Shown: positions 1 through 8,895, numbered from the stretch's first letter. The stretch is DNA of 64,000 nt from Pseudomonas putida (GCF_016406145.1 NZ_CP066306.1:2604001-2668000), one strand, 5' to 3'. A program made the numbers and translations. The notes: generated by a model not told the origin, from the sequence alone.

Positions 1-257
1 TGATGGCTATCGCATTCGTCGCATTGATTGCCAATACCAGTTGTCTGCTGCTCATATCCAAACATCGGGAAGGCGGGGCGCACATGAAGGCAAGCTGGAT
101 ATTCTCGGCCAACGACGTGGTGATCAACCTGGGGGTCATCACCGCCGGCGCCCTGGTCGCGTGGACCGGTTCCAATTATCCGGATCTGATTATCGGCACC
201 ATCGCGGGGGGCATTGTACTTAACGGTGCCAGACGCATTTTGGCGTTGAAGGGTTAA
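1..257 (+). CDS. Cation diffusion facilitator efflux protein, C-terminal part
   Basis: The last 84 or so residues of a membrane cation/proton antiporter of the CDF (CzcD/ZitB) family are present; the start lies before the window. The stretch HMKASW...SANDVVIN with its His and Asp is the metal-binding part of TM5 in this family, followed by TM6. The cytoplasmic C-terminal domain of long CDF proteins is absent, as in the short transporters carried by ISPpu12-type elements. It ends 3 bp before lspA, so the two are probably co-transcribed. The substrate, likely zinc, cadmium or cobalt, is inferred from the family only. Confidence 0.8.
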   Translation, partial: MAIAFVALIANTSCLLLISKHREGGAHMKASWIFSANDVVINLGVITAGALVAWTGSNYPDLIIGTIAGGIVLNGARRILALKG

Positions 258-260
258 ATA

Positions 261-773
261 ATGCTCATTATTGGCAAAAAGCTCTCGCCGTATGCCCTAT
301 TGTCCATATCGGGCCTGCTGGCAGCGTCTGATCAGGCTGTAAAGTGGCTGGTGCAGCAATCAATGGCCTATGGCGAGTATGTTTCGGTGACCCCGTTCTT
401 TAACTGGGTGCACCTATGGAACACCGGTGCCGCATTCAGTCTTTTTGCGAATGGTGGAGGCTGGCAGCGCTACTTTTTTATCGGAATCGCGGTAGTGGTC
501 TCGATTTTTCTGATCAAGCTGATCCTTGAAAATCGTCATAAAGGAGAAGCCATCGCTTACAGTCTTATCCTCGGTGGCGCCATGGGCAACCTGATTGACC
601 GGGTCTTTCGCGGCTATGTTGTGGATTCCTTTGATTTCTATTGGCGAGACTGGCATTGGCCGGCCTTCAACCTGGCTGATATTGCAATTGTCCTCGGTGC
701 CTTACTTTTCGTTTCCAGCAGCTTGTTGGGTAAAAAAGCAAACACCAATGCCGAGTCGGATGGATCTGACTGA
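261..773 (+). CDS. lspA: Lipoprotein signal peptidase (signal peptidase II)
   Basis: 170 residues, the normal length for LspA, the inner-membrane aspartyl protease that cleaves prolipoproteins after diacylglycerol addition. Four hydrophobic segments are visible. Family motifs include NTGAAFS (about 54-60), GNLIDRV with catalytic Asp113, VDSFDFY, and FNLAD with catalytic Asp140. The copy sits between the cation-efflux gene and the transposase of the ISL3 element, so it is cargo and not the housekeeping ileS-lspA locus. It looks intact. Overexpressed LspA can give globomycin resistance; that is family knowledge and is not shown here. Confidence 0.95.
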   Translation: MLIIGKKLSPYALLSISGLLAASDQAVKWLVQQSMAYGEYVSVTPFFNWVHLWNTGAAFSLFANGGGWQRYFFIGIAVVVSIFLIKLILENRHKGEAIAYSLILGGAMGNLIDRVFRGYVVDSFDFYWRDWHWPAFNLADIAIVLGALLFVSSSLLGKKANTNAESDGSD

Positions 774-794
774 CACCTACGCCTATACAACACC

Positions 795-2084
795 ATGACC
801 GAACTTCCCGACAACATCCTTCACCTGCCGCAATACCAAGTACTGGGCTGCAAATCAACCGACGACGAAATGCACTTCCAGGTGGACGTGCCCGATCCCA
901 TCGCCTGCGAGGAATGCGGCGTGCAGGGTGAGTTCGTACGGTTCGGCAAGCGTGACGTTCCCTATCGTGATCTGCCCATCCACGGCAAGCGGGTCACTCT
1001 CTGGGTGGTCCGCCGCCGATACACCTGCCGGGCCTGCAAGACAACATTCAGGCCCCAGCTACCGGAGATGGTGGACGGATTCCGTATGACACTGCGGCTG
1101 CATGAGTACGTGGAGAAGGAATCCTTCAACCACCCCTACACCTTTGTGGCGGCACAGACCGGCCTGGACGAGAAGACGGTGCGCGACATCTTCAACGCCC
1201 GCGCCGAGTTCCTGGGGCGCTGGCACCGCTTCGAGACGCCCCGCATCCTGGGCATTGACGAGCTATACCTGAACAAGCGCTACCGCTGCATTCTGACCAA
1301 CATTGAGGAGCGAACCCTGCTCGACCTGCTGGCCACCCGCCGCCAGGACGTGGTGACCAACTACCTGATGAAGCTGAAAGACCGGCAGAAGGTCGAGATC
1401 GTCAGCATGGACATGTGGAACCCCTACCGGGCAGCGGTCAAGGCTGTGCTGCCCCAGGCCCGTATCGTGGTCGATAAGTTCCATGTGGTGCGCATGGCCA
1501 ACGATGCCCTAGAGAGAGTGCGCAAGGGCCTCAGAAAGGAGCTGAAACCGTCCCAGAGCCGGACTCTCAAGGGAGACCGGAAAATCCTGCTGAAACGCGC
1601 TCACGAAGTCTCAGACCGGGAGCGCCTCATCATGGAGACCTGGACAGGCGCGTTCCCGCAACTGCTGGCCGCCTACGAGCACAAGGAGCGCTTCTACGGC
1701 ATCTGGGACGCCACCACACGGCTCCAGGCAGAAGCCGCCCTGGACGAGTGGATAGCCACCATCCCGAAGGGCCAAAAGGAAGTCTGGAGCGATCTGGTCA
1801 GGGCAGTGGGAAACTGGCGCGAAGAGACCATGACCTACTTCGAGACGGACATGCCCGTCACCAACGCTTACACGGAGTCCATCAACCGACTGGCCAAGGA
1901 CAAGAACCGTGAAGGGCGCGGTTACTCCTTCGAGGTGATGCGGGCACGAATGCTCTACACCACGAAGCACAAGAAGAAGGCACCGACTGCGAAGGTCTCT
2001 CCTTTCTACAAGAAAACCATCGGTTACGGACTGCCGGACTTCGCAGAGGAACTCAACTACGGAGTCGATCTATCAACCATCTGA
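795..2084 (+). CDS. tnpA: ISL3-family transposase
   Basis: 429 residues, full length. The N-terminus has a zinc-ribbon with CEECG (about 35-39) and CRAC (about 78-81), followed by a helix-turn-helix and the DDE catalytic domain (GIDELYLNK near 154, later VSMDMWNPY and VDKFHVVR). Upstream lspA ends 21 bp before the start. The stop is 34 bp from the right terminal repeat. No frameshift is visible, so the element may still be mobile if its left half is intact. Confidence 0.95.
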   Translation: MTELPDNILHLPQYQVLGCKSTDDEMHFQVDVPDPIACEECGVQGEFVRFGKRDVPYRDLPIHGKRVTLWVVRRRYTCRACKTTFRPQLPEMVDGFRMTLRLHEYVEKESFNHPYTFVAAQTGLDEKTVRDIFNARAEFLGRWHRFETPRILGIDELYLNKRYRCILTNIEERTLLDLLATRRQDVVTNYLMKLKDRQKVEIVSMDMWNPYRAAVKAVLPQARIVVDKFHVVRMANDALERVRKGLRKELKPSQSRTLKGDRKILLKRAHEVSDRERLIMETWTGAFPQLLAAYEHKERFYGIWDATTRLQAEAALDEWIATIPKGQKEVWSDLVRAVGNWREETMTYFETDMPVTNAYTESINRLAKDKNREGRGYSFEVMRARMLYTTKHKKKAPTAKVSPFYKKTIGYGLPDFAEELNYGVDLSTI

Positions 2085-2118
2085 GGGTGGTATCAGATTG
2101 ATGGGGTGAAGGTGCCCC

Positions 2119-2142
2119 ATCAACCATTAAATCCGTATACCC
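2119..2142. repeat. Right terminal inverted repeat of the ISL3 element
   Basis: 24 bp ending in GTATACCC; read inward it begins GGGTATACGGATTTAATGG, which fits ISPpu12-type ends. It marks the border between the IS and the efflux operon to the right. Confidence 0.75.
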
Positions 2143-2368
2143 ATTTAAGAATGACATTGCGAGCAATCATTTCGTCAAGACAGGTGTGACAGCCCACTGT
2201 CATTGAAATCCACCGCCATGCGGCCATGTCGGACGGAATGTAACCACTTGGTTTCGGCCACTGCCACCAGCCGCTCAAGTGGGCAACGTCCAGCGGCAGA
2301 CGCGCAATGGCAATTGGCAGCAGCCACCAAGAGATACAGAGAGTTCAAGCGTATGAGAGCAGCGTGCT

Positions 2369-2701
2369 TCATGCTGCTCCACCCGAAGCGATGTTCAAGA
2401 GCACGACCCCTGCGACAACCAAAGCAACACCGATTCCTTTGCTGATGCTCGCAGGCTCGCGCAGCGCCAATACGCCAAGAAGAGCGACGCCCGCGGTACC
2501 GGCGCCCGCCCAAACCGGATATGCGATGCTTACTGGGAGCGTTTTCATCGCAACACTCACGGTATAAAAGGCCATTCCAAAAGCTACGATGGCCAAAACG
2601 GTCGGAAAAACCTTGGTGAAGCCATCGCTAAAACGCAGGGCGATCGCAGCCGATATTTCACAGATGATCGCCACACCTAAAAGCAGCCACGCCGAATTCA
2701 T
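2369..2701 (-). CDS. Small multidrug resistance (SMR) efflux protein
   Basis: 110 residues with four membrane helices, the usual SMR size. The essential membrane glutamate of TM1 is Glu15 (AIICEISA). The TM3 signature AYPVWAGAGTAG contains Trp64. SMR proteins are inner-membrane proton antiporters for cationic or guanidinium-type compounds. It is the last gene of a three-gene operon with an ArsR-type regulator and a second SMR gene; the gap to the second SMR gene is 52 bp. Whether the two SMR proteins form a hetero-pair, as EbrAB does, or act separately cannot be told from sequence. Confidence 0.88.
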   Translation of the reverse strand: MNSAWLLLGVAIICEISAAIALRFSDGFTKVFPTVLAIVAFGMAFYTVSVAMKTLPVSIAYPVWAGAGTAGVALLGVLALREPASISKGIGVALVVAGVVLLNIASGGAA

Positions 2702-2753
2702 GGATTACCTCCATTGACGGTTGCTTCCCAGACCTTGGGCAACGATTTTGACA

Positions 2754-3206
2754 TTAGCAGCCGCTCCTTTTTTCAGATGCGATGTTGAGAATAACGACGC
2801 CAGCAACAACCAGTACGACGCCGAGACCCTTTAGCGCTCCGAGCGACTCGCCCAGTTCAAGCACGCCGATTAGTGTCACCCCAGCGGTCCCTACACCGGC
2901 CCAGACCGGATAGGCCACGCTAACCGGTAACGTGCGCATGACGCGGCTCACCAAGTAGAGCGCGAGTGCAAACGATGCGAGCGCCACGGCCGTGGGAAAG
3001 AGTTGGGTGAAGCCTTCGCTGAACCGAAGGCTGATCGCGCCAGAAATCTCGCCAAGGATCGCGACGCCCAAGAGCAACCACGTACCGCGCCCCGCCGGCG
3101 CGGCAATCCTGGCGTTTCCCGGCGACCCAGAAACACAATTGTCCACACGCCCGCAAGTGGGTGCGGCGATGGTCTCGACATCCGACGTCTTACTCATATT
3201 GGTCAT
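2754..3206 (-). CDS. SMR-family efflux protein with N-terminal extension
   Basis: 150 residues. The SMR core runs from about residue 43, with Glu53 in TM1 and Trp102 in AYPVWAG. A hydrophilic leader of about 42 residues containing two cysteines precedes TM1, longer than usual for the family. The ATG at 3206 lies inside the left copy of a 22-bp tandem repeat (3193-3236). An identical ATG in the right copy (3228) overlaps the stop of the regulator gene but is out of frame with the SMR core. The original coupled start therefore seems to have been displaced by the duplication. Confidence 0.8.
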   Translation of the reverse strand: MTNMSKTSDVETIAAPTCGRVDNCVSGSPGNARIAAPAGRGTWLLLGVAILGEISGAISLRFSEGFTQLFPTAVALASFALALYLVSRVMRTLPVSVAYPVWAGVGTAGVTLIGVLELGESLGALKGLGVVLVVAGVVILNIASEKRSGC

Positions 3207-3236
3207 ACCCCGTCCTCATATTGGTCATACCCCGTC
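3193..3236. repeat. 22-bp perfect tandem duplication at the regulator/efflux junction
   Basis: Units 3193-3214 and 3215-3236 are identical. Read on the minus strand, each unit carries GGGGTATGACC, so each copy has an ATGA. In the right copy this ATGA is the stop of the ArsR gene (TGA at 3225-3227) overlapping an ATG. In the left copy the same ATG opens the SMR frame. Because 22 is not a multiple of 3, the two starts are in different frames; the upstream one gives only a 12-codon peptide. Confidence 0.9.
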
Positions 3237-3626
3237 CTCGTGAGGCCCGATTTCCGTACAGCCAATCACGCCACGGGCCGTATCAGCCAGAAGTTCCTCG
3301 GAAAGGCGCAGAAGCATCTCGACACGCGGATCGCTCAGGCGATAGCGCACGAAACGTCCCTCCTGATCGCGGCGAACCAGACCGCAGTCGTATAGACCGC
3401 CCAAGTGGTTCGAGACATTGGACTGCGTCATGCCGGTCGCTTGGACGATTTCGCTGACGGTGAGCGTCCCCGAACGCAATGCCTCAAGGATTGACAGACG
3501 GGATGGGTCCGACAGTCCGCGGCAGAGCTTCGCCATGTGTTCAGCTTTGCGGCGAAGCGCGCTTGGGCTCACCGTTCGTGGGTGTAAAGCTCCCTCATTC
3601 AAAATATCAGTTCCAGCCTTCTTCAT
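3225..3626 (-). CDS. ArsR/SmtB-family transcriptional repressor
   Basis: 133 residues with a winged helix-turn-helix: LCRGLSDPSRLSILEAL (34-50), recognition helix TQSNVSNHLGGL (67-78), then the wing GRFVRYRLSD. Cys81 in LYDCGLV sits where CmtR-type cadmium/lead sensors have a metal ligand; Cys35 and Cys123 are other candidates. It is first in an operon with two SMR genes and probably represses it. A metal or other inducer is inferred only. The start at 3626 lies one base from an 8-bp dyad and has no Shine-Dalgarno; see the promoter entry. Confidence 0.85.
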   Translation of the reverse strand: MKKAGTDILNEGALHPRTVSPSALRRKAEHMAKLCRGLSDPSRLSILEALRSGTLTVSEIVQATGMTQSNVSNHLGGLYDCGLVRRDQEGRFVRYRLSDPRVEMLLRLSEELLADTARGVIGCTEIGPHEDGV

Positions 3627-3661
3627 ATCATCATATTATCCAATGATGATGTGTTTGTAAA
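3627..3661 (-). promoter_or_regulatory. Promoter and dyad operator of the ArsR-SMR operon
   Basis: On the minus strand, TTTACA (3661-3656) and TAATAT (3638-3633) are separated by 17 bp and fit a sigma-70 promoter. An inverted repeat ATCATCAT/ATGATGAT (3627-3634 and 3643-3650, 8-bp spacer) covers the -10 and is a likely ArsR operator. Transcription would begin at or within a base or two of the ATG at 3626, suggesting a leaderless message. Confidence 0.5.
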
Positions 3662-3690
3662 GACACCGCCCTGCCGGCGTTCCTGCTGCA

Positions 3691-4374
3691 GTGGATCGGG
3701 CAGCAGGCTACATGCGAGTATCGAAGTCGGACGGCGCGCTGAGCGTTAACTTGCAACGGGACGCGCTTATTGCCGCTGGCGTCAACCTGGCGCATGCCTA
3801 CGAGGACCACTCATCAGGGAAGAAGCTTGATGCTCGGCCTAGCCTGACGGCGATGCTCAAGGCGCTGCGCGAAGGCGACACCCTGGTAGGGTGGGAACTT
3901 GACAGGCTCGGCGGGAATTTACGCCATCTCATAAACACAGCGCATGACCTGACGCAACACGGCATCGGGTTCAAGGTGCTCACGGGTCATGGCGCTTCCA
4001 TCGACACCACGACGCCTGCCGGCAGGCTGGCGTTTGGAATTCTTGCCGCCCTTGCGGAATTCGAACGGGAACTGATCTCGGAGCACGCCAAGGCTGGGCT
4101 GGTAGCGGCCCGGGCACGGGGTCGCAAAGGCGGTGCGCCATTCAAGATGAAGGCGGCGAAAGTCCGCTTGGCGATGGCGGCCATGGGCCAGTCCGGGACG
4201 AAAGTCAGTGAGCTATGCCAGGAACTCGGCATGATTCGTCAGCCCCTTTATCAGCACGTCGGGTCTGACGGCTCATGGACCACTTCACTATCGTTCTCGT
4301 GCGAAGAAGCGGCGACGTGGGCGCGGCAGTCGCACATGCCCTGTATAGCGCGGTGTCAAGGTGATTGTGCGTGA
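3691..4374 (+). CDS. Serine recombinase (resolvase/invertase family), C-terminus replaced
   Basis: GTG start. The catalytic domain has Arg9 and Ser11 (YMRVSKSDG), the ELDRLGGNLRHL helix (69-80), LTGHGASIDTTTPAG, and LAEFERELISEHAKAG. The DNA-binding HTH ends at LYQHV (about 190). It resembles resolvases of Tn3/Tn402-type transposons, including TniR. From residue about 191 the sequence leaves the family, which normally ends SP-GELRPDGEKLL, and runs 36 foreign residues, so the 3' end has been cut at about 4261 by a rearrangement. Both core domains are complete, so some activity is possible. It may be a leftover of the Tn402-type element represented by the tniA fragment. Confidence 0.75.
   Translation: MDRAAGYMRVSKSDGALSVNLQRDALIAAGVNLAHAYEDHSSGKKLDARPSLTAMLKALREGDTLVGWELDRLGGNLRHLINTAHDLTQHGIGFKVLTGHGASIDTTTPAGRLAFGILAALAEFERELISEHAKAGLVAARARGRKGGAPFKMKAAKVRLAMAAMGQSGTKVSELCQELGMIRQPLYQHVGSDGSWTTSLSFSCEEAATWARQSHMPCIARCQGDCA
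4275..4364 (+). pseudogene. Fragment resembling a Rossmann-type accessory protein N-terminus
   Basis: In another frame than the recombinase, 29 residues start MDHFTIVLVRRSGDVG and continue AVAHALYSA; a one-base shift would continue GVKVIVRDGSPWA. The pattern (V/I)LVRGxGDVGxAVAxxLxxAG is typical of the N-terminus of YqeB/EF2563-type proteins of molybdenum-hydroxylase clusters. It appears to be the piece that replaced the recombinase 3' end. The assignment is weak because the fragment is short. Confidence 0.25.
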
Positions 4375-4476
4375 CGGGTCGCCGTGGGCGTAGACGTGGG
4401 CGAAAAGCAGTCGAACATCGCCCCCAGAATGGTTCTCATCCCTATACAGACGTGACTCATCCGCACCTATGCGGCT

Positions 4477-4513
4477 CCCTACGATCATATGGACTGATTA
4501 AATCAGTAGGGAG
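4477..4513 (+). promoter_or_regulatory. Nested palindrome upstream of the LysR fragment
   Basis: Outer arms TCCCTAC/GTAGGGA (4477-4483 and 4507-4513) enclose an inner near-palindrome ACTGATTAAATCAGT (4493-4507). It sits 5-40 bp upstream of the LysR start at 4519 and looks like the operator of that former gene. Confidence 0.35.
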
Positions 4514-4518
4514 CAAGC

Positions 4519-4778
4519 ATGAACATACGCCATCTTCGCTGCTTCATCGCCGTGGCAGAGGAACTGCACTTCGGCCGAGCCGCTCGACGGCTGCACATCG
4601 AACAGTCTCCACTGTCGCGCACGATCCACCAGATGGAGGCGGATCTAGGGGTGTCGCTGCTCGACCGCTCGCCACGCGGTGTTCGTCTCACATTGGCGGG
4701 ACAGGTCTTCCTAGAAGAAGCCCGGCGCGTACTGCTGGCCTTCGAGCAAGCTCGGACCAAGGCACGCGCCGCGGCAAA
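4519..4778 (+). pseudogene. LysR-family regulator, 5' fragment only
   Basis: About 86 residues of a LysR-type DNA-binding domain: LRCFIAVAEELHFGRAARRLHIEQ and SPLSRTIHQMEADLG are the classical winged HTH, then the linker helix up to AAAKG. At 4779 the frame runs into the end of the miniature element, and the effector-binding domain of roughly 200 residues is missing. An AGGGAGC Shine-Dalgarno precedes the ATG. The fragment is non-functional as an effector-responsive regulator. It lies directly upstream of the miniature element, whose other side is tniA, not the rest of this gene. Confidence 0.8.
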
Positions 4779-4816
4779 GGGGTTTGGGGAGCAACGGAAC
4801 AGAAAGTGCACTTAAG
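4779..4816 (+). repeat. Left 38-bp inverted repeat of the miniature element
   Basis: Starts GGGGTTTGGGGAGCAACGG and ends CACTTAAG; Tn3-family type end. Confidence 0.75.
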
Positions 4817-5002
4817 CCCAGCGCCTGCCCGCAAACCCTTGTGGCGTCTGGTTAGTTCGGGAAAACCATCCTTTTGTCGAACCCTGGCAGGCACTGACGC
4901 CAGGCCGTCCAAACGCATGAAAAGCAGTGCAGAAAAGTCGTTCAGTAAAACAAAGTCTGGATAACCGCCCCTATTTTCGGCAGCGGTGAACTCTAGCTAA
5001 GC

Positions 5003-5040
5003 CTTACGTTGGTTTTTGGTTCCACTGCTCCCCAAACCCC
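5003..5040 (-). repeat. Right 38-bp inverted repeat of the miniature element
   Basis: Read on the minus strand it starts GGGGTTTGGGGAGCAGTGG and ends AACGTAAG; 20 of the outer 22 bp match the left repeat. Confidence 0.75.
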
Positions 5041-5419
5041 TTTTGCACGCCTGCGCGACTTCGCGGTGGAACGCCGCCAGGCTGCGTTTCTGCTTGGTCA
5101 GGAAGCGCTTTTGCAGCAGCTCGCGGATGATGCGCTCGACCGGTTCCGGCAAGCGCCCCTTGCCTTTGCCGCCGCCGGATCGGCCGGGCGTCAGGTCTGT
5201 TACCAGGCCAGTACCCTGCCGGGCGCGACGGATCAGGACATATACCTGTCGCCGGGACAGGCCCAGCGCTTGGGCTGCCTCATCGGCGGCTTCATGCCCG
5301 ACCACCTCAAGCGCTGCCAGTGGCCCGATGATTTCCGTCCGGTGCCGGGCTTGCGCCCATGCCTCGTCGGGCAGGGTGGCCACGCCTTGCGCGGCAATCG
5401 GTGGAGTGTCTGATGTCAT
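5041..5419 (-). pseudogene. tniA: TniA transposase of a Tn402/Tn5053-type transposon, N-terminal fragment
   Basis: About 126 residues starting MTSDTPPIAAQGVATLPDEA at 5419. It matches the TniA N-terminal DNA-binding region, with HTH LGLSRRQVYVLIRRARQGTG and the segment KGRLPEPVERIIRELLQKR, up to EVAQACK. There the family normally continues with a second HTH and the DDE domain, but here the frame enters the end of the miniature element at 5040. More than three quarters of the protein is lost. The intact 5' end is still joined to the transposon terminus at 5562. Confidence 0.88.
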
Positions 5420-5562
5420 GCCCAAACCTCGCTTTGGTGCACACGAGTATTGAGCATAGTCGAGATTGGTGCAGACGACTCCTGATATTGGGCTGTCAGG
5501 AGCCGTATGCACACCAGGCGTTACATCCAGTCGGATGGTGCGGTCGTCTTCTGAAAACGACA
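5420..5562 (-). repeat. Terminal region (IRt) of the Tn402/Tn5053-type element with three 19-bp sites
   Basis: The outer end at 5562 reads inward TGTCGTTTTCAGAAGACGA, the Tn5053-family inverted repeat. Three related 19-bp repeats lie at 5536-5554, 5467-5485 and 5435-5453, all ending TGCACCA or CGCACCA on the minus strand. Such clustered sites are TniA binding sites in this family. The end abuts the res region of the neighbouring mercury transposon, a known preferred target of Tn5053-type elements. Confidence 0.85.
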
Positions 5563-5610
5563 GCGGCCCTGCCTGACATCCAGTTAGGGTATGCCTCAAT
5601 CTGACGGTAG
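5563..5610. promoter_or_regulatory. Partial res site of the Tn501-like transposon
   Basis: On the minus strand the segment after urf2 contains CGTCAGATTGAGGCATACC and CTAACTGGATGTCAGG, resembling res subsite I of Tn21/Tn501-type transposons. It is cut at 5562/5563 by the Tn402/Tn5053-type end. The assignment is from memory of the res sequence and from position between urf2 and the expected tnpR. Confidence 0.55.
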
Positions 5611-6585
5611 CGAGTCGCAGGCGTTCGGATCGGCATCGGTTTCGTTCCCTGTCTTGGCACGCGCTTCGAAGCGTTGATAACACTCCAACCCGCAGAAGTG
5701 CTCGACGTATTCCGCGCCTTCCGGGGTGAAGGCGGCATCGAGCGGGATTTCCTTGCAGCACACGCAGCAACTGGTGGTGGTCGAGTCACTTGCATTCATG
5801 GTGGCACCCCTCCATTGACTGACGAAGACGGCGAATGCCGCCGCCGGCATTGGCTTCGCGAACAGGAAGCCTTGTCCTGTGTCGCAGTCCGCTTGTCGCA
5901 ATAGATCAAGACTCGCCGATGTTTCCACGCCTTCAGCCACCACATCCATGCCCAGCCCGTGCGCAAGCTGAATCACGGTGTGCACGATGGTTTGGTCGCG
6001 GCGGTCGTTGGCGAGCCCGGCGACAAACGATTGGTCGATCTTGAGCGTGCTGATTGGGCAGCACTTCAGATGTTGCAGACAGGAATACCCCGTCCCGAAG
6101 TCATCGGCGGCGAAGCGCACACCGATCTGCCGCAAGGCGTCCAGGGCGGGGAAGATCGCCGGATCACCAAACGCGACCGATTCGGTCAGCTCGATTTCGA
6201 GATACTCGGCGGGCAACTCGGCATCAGCCAGCACGCCCTTTACCCACCCGTCGAAGTCCGGTCCCACTTGGCTCGCCGAAGCATTGACGGCCAGCCGGAA
6301 CGGTCGCCATGCCAGCATTCGCCAGTCACGCATCTGGCGGCAGGCTTCGCCCAGCACCCAAGCGCCGATTTCAGGCATCAGGCCGGACGATTCGACCACG
6401 GGCAGGAACTGGCCCGGTGGCAATAGTCCAAGCGTCGGATGACGCCAGCGCAACAGGGCTTCCGCGCCGACAATCCCACCACTGCGCAGATCGACGACGG
6501 GCTGGTAGTGCAGTTCAAGCTGCCCGCGCTCGACCGCTTGGGCCAGTTCCGGCGTCGTCCATCCATCCGGCCGGAAAGCGCTCAT
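5596..6585 (-). CDS. Urf2 of Tn501: EAL domain protein with C-terminal DUF3330 zinc-binding module
   Basis: 329 residues. An EAL-type fold follows [54 protein letters not shown] and GVETSASLD are c-di-GMP phosphodiesterase motifs. The last 65 or so residues form a Cys-rich module ([22 protein letters not shown]), often listed separately as DUF3330 but here in frame. The start ATG overlaps the merE stop (ATGA at 6582-6585), so it is translated with the mer operon. Its role in mercury resistance is not established. Whether it hydrolyses c-di-GMP is an inference from motifs. Confidence 0.88.
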   Translation of the reverse strand: MSAFRPDGWTTPELAQAVERGQLELHYQPVVDLRSGGIVGAEALLRWRHPTLGLLPPGQFLPVVESSGLMPEIGAWVLGEACRQMRDWRMLAWRPFRLAVNASASQVGPDFDGWVKGVLADAELPAEYLEIELTESVAFGDPAIFPALDALRQIGVRFAADDFGTGYSCLQHLKCCPISTLKIDQSFVAGLANDRRDQTIVHTVIQLAHGLGMDVVAEGVETSASLDLLRQADCDTGQGFLFAKPMPAAAFAVFVSQWRGATMNASDSTTTSCCVCCKEIPLDAAFTPEGAEYVEHFCGLECYQRFEARAKTGNETDADPNACDSLPSD

Positions 6586-6818
6586 TCTCTTTCCCTGAAT
6601 GCCCGCAACGCCCGCGACAGGGACAGAAGGAACAGGCCGGTCAAACCGAGCGCCGCGATGACCCAATGCTCGCCGAGGAAAGCACCGGCGGTTGTGCCGG
6701 CCAGCACGACAGCGAGGATGGGCAGGTGGCAGGGGCAAGTCAGCACAGCCAGTCCGCCCCACAGGTAGCCGGTGATCGGTTTGTGCGTCTCGGACGGCAA
6801 GCGCTCGGGGTTGTTCAT
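6582..6818 (-). CDS. merE: Mercury transport protein MerE
   Basis: 78 residues with two hydrophobic helices and the vicinal-type pair Cys28/Cys30 in LTCPCHLP, the mercury-binding motif of MerE. An inner-membrane protein thought to help import of inorganic and methyl mercury. Its ATG overlaps the merD stop (ATGA, 6815-6818) and its stop overlaps the urf2 start, so merD-merE-urf2 are translationally coupled. Confidence 0.93.
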   Translation of the reverse strand: MNNPERLPSETHKPITGYLWGGLAVLTCPCHLPILAVVLAGTTAGAFLGEHWVIAALGLTGLFLLSLSRALRAFRERE

Positions 6819-7180
6819 GGCAGACTCTCCGCGTGCTGTGCCGGCTCGGTCGGCAGGGTGGCCAACTGCACTTCCAGATCGGCCAACGCTTCGCGCCGAC
6901 GCTCGACGAACTGACGCAGCAGGGCAAGCTGCGCGGCCGCTTCGTCGCCGTCCGCCGCATCCAGCGCCCGGCACAGCCGCGCCAGCGCGTCGAGGCCGAT
7001 GCCCGCCTCGAAGGCCGCCCGCACGAAGCACAGCCGTTGCAAGGCGGCGTCATCGAACAAGCCGTAGCCGCCTGGTGTGCACGCCACCGGGCGCAGCAAT
7101 CCGCGCAGCAGGTAGTCGCGCACGATATGCACGCTCACCCCGGCATCAAGAGCCAGCCGGGACACCGTGTAGGCGTTCAT
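6815..7180 (-). CDS. merD: Mercury operon co-regulator MerD
   Basis: 121 residues, MerR-like N-terminal HTH ([26 protein letters not shown]) without the mercury-binding cysteine set of MerR. MerD binds the mer operator and helps shut the operon off. The start MNAYTVS is chosen because it matches MerD proteins; a longer in-frame opening (MRKRRCS) would overlap the merA stop. It ends in an ATGA overlap with merE. Confidence 0.93.
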   Translation of the reverse strand: MNAYTVSRLALDAGVSVHIVRDYLLRGLLRPVACTPGGYGLFDDAALQRLCFVRAAFEAGIGLDALARLCRALDAADGDEAAAQLALLRQFVERRREALADLEVQLATLPTEPAQHAESLP

Positions 7181-7197
7181 TGAACACCTCCTTTTTC

Positions 7198-8895
<1,698 letters not shown>

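Larger units (their letters stand above)
1..2142. mobile_element. ISPpu12-like ISL3-family element, right part
   Basis: Three genes on one strand (cation efflux, lspA, ISL3 transposase) followed by a terminal inverted repeat at 2119-2142 match the known layout of ISPpu12 of P. putida, an ISL3 element that carries lspA and a cation-efflux gene as cargo. The left end lies outside the window. The 8 bp just outside the right end (2143-2150, ATTTAAGA) are AT-rich, as expected for the 8-bp ISL3 target duplication, but the partner copy is not visible. Confidence 0.85.
4779..5040. mobile_element. 262-bp Tn3-family miniature element (TIME-like MITE)
   Basis: The element is bounded by two 38-bp inverted repeats: 4779-4816 begins GGGGTTTGGGGAGC and ends TTAAG; 5003-5040 read inward begins GGGGTTTGGGGAGC and ends GTAAG. 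Length 38 with GGGG at the outside and TAAG inside is the hallmark of Tn3-family ends. The outer 22 bp differ at two positions; the inner parts differ more. There is no gene inside. This fits the TIME class (Tn3-derived inverted-repeat miniature elements) described from Pseudomonas. No matching 5-bp target duplication is visible (GCAAA left, TTTTG right), and unrelated genes flank it, so it marks a rearrangement joint. Confidence 0.75.

Noticed and set aside
2175..2513. Frames on both strands next to the ISL3 end
   Set aside because: They overlap the real SMR gene in other frames and show no family pattern.
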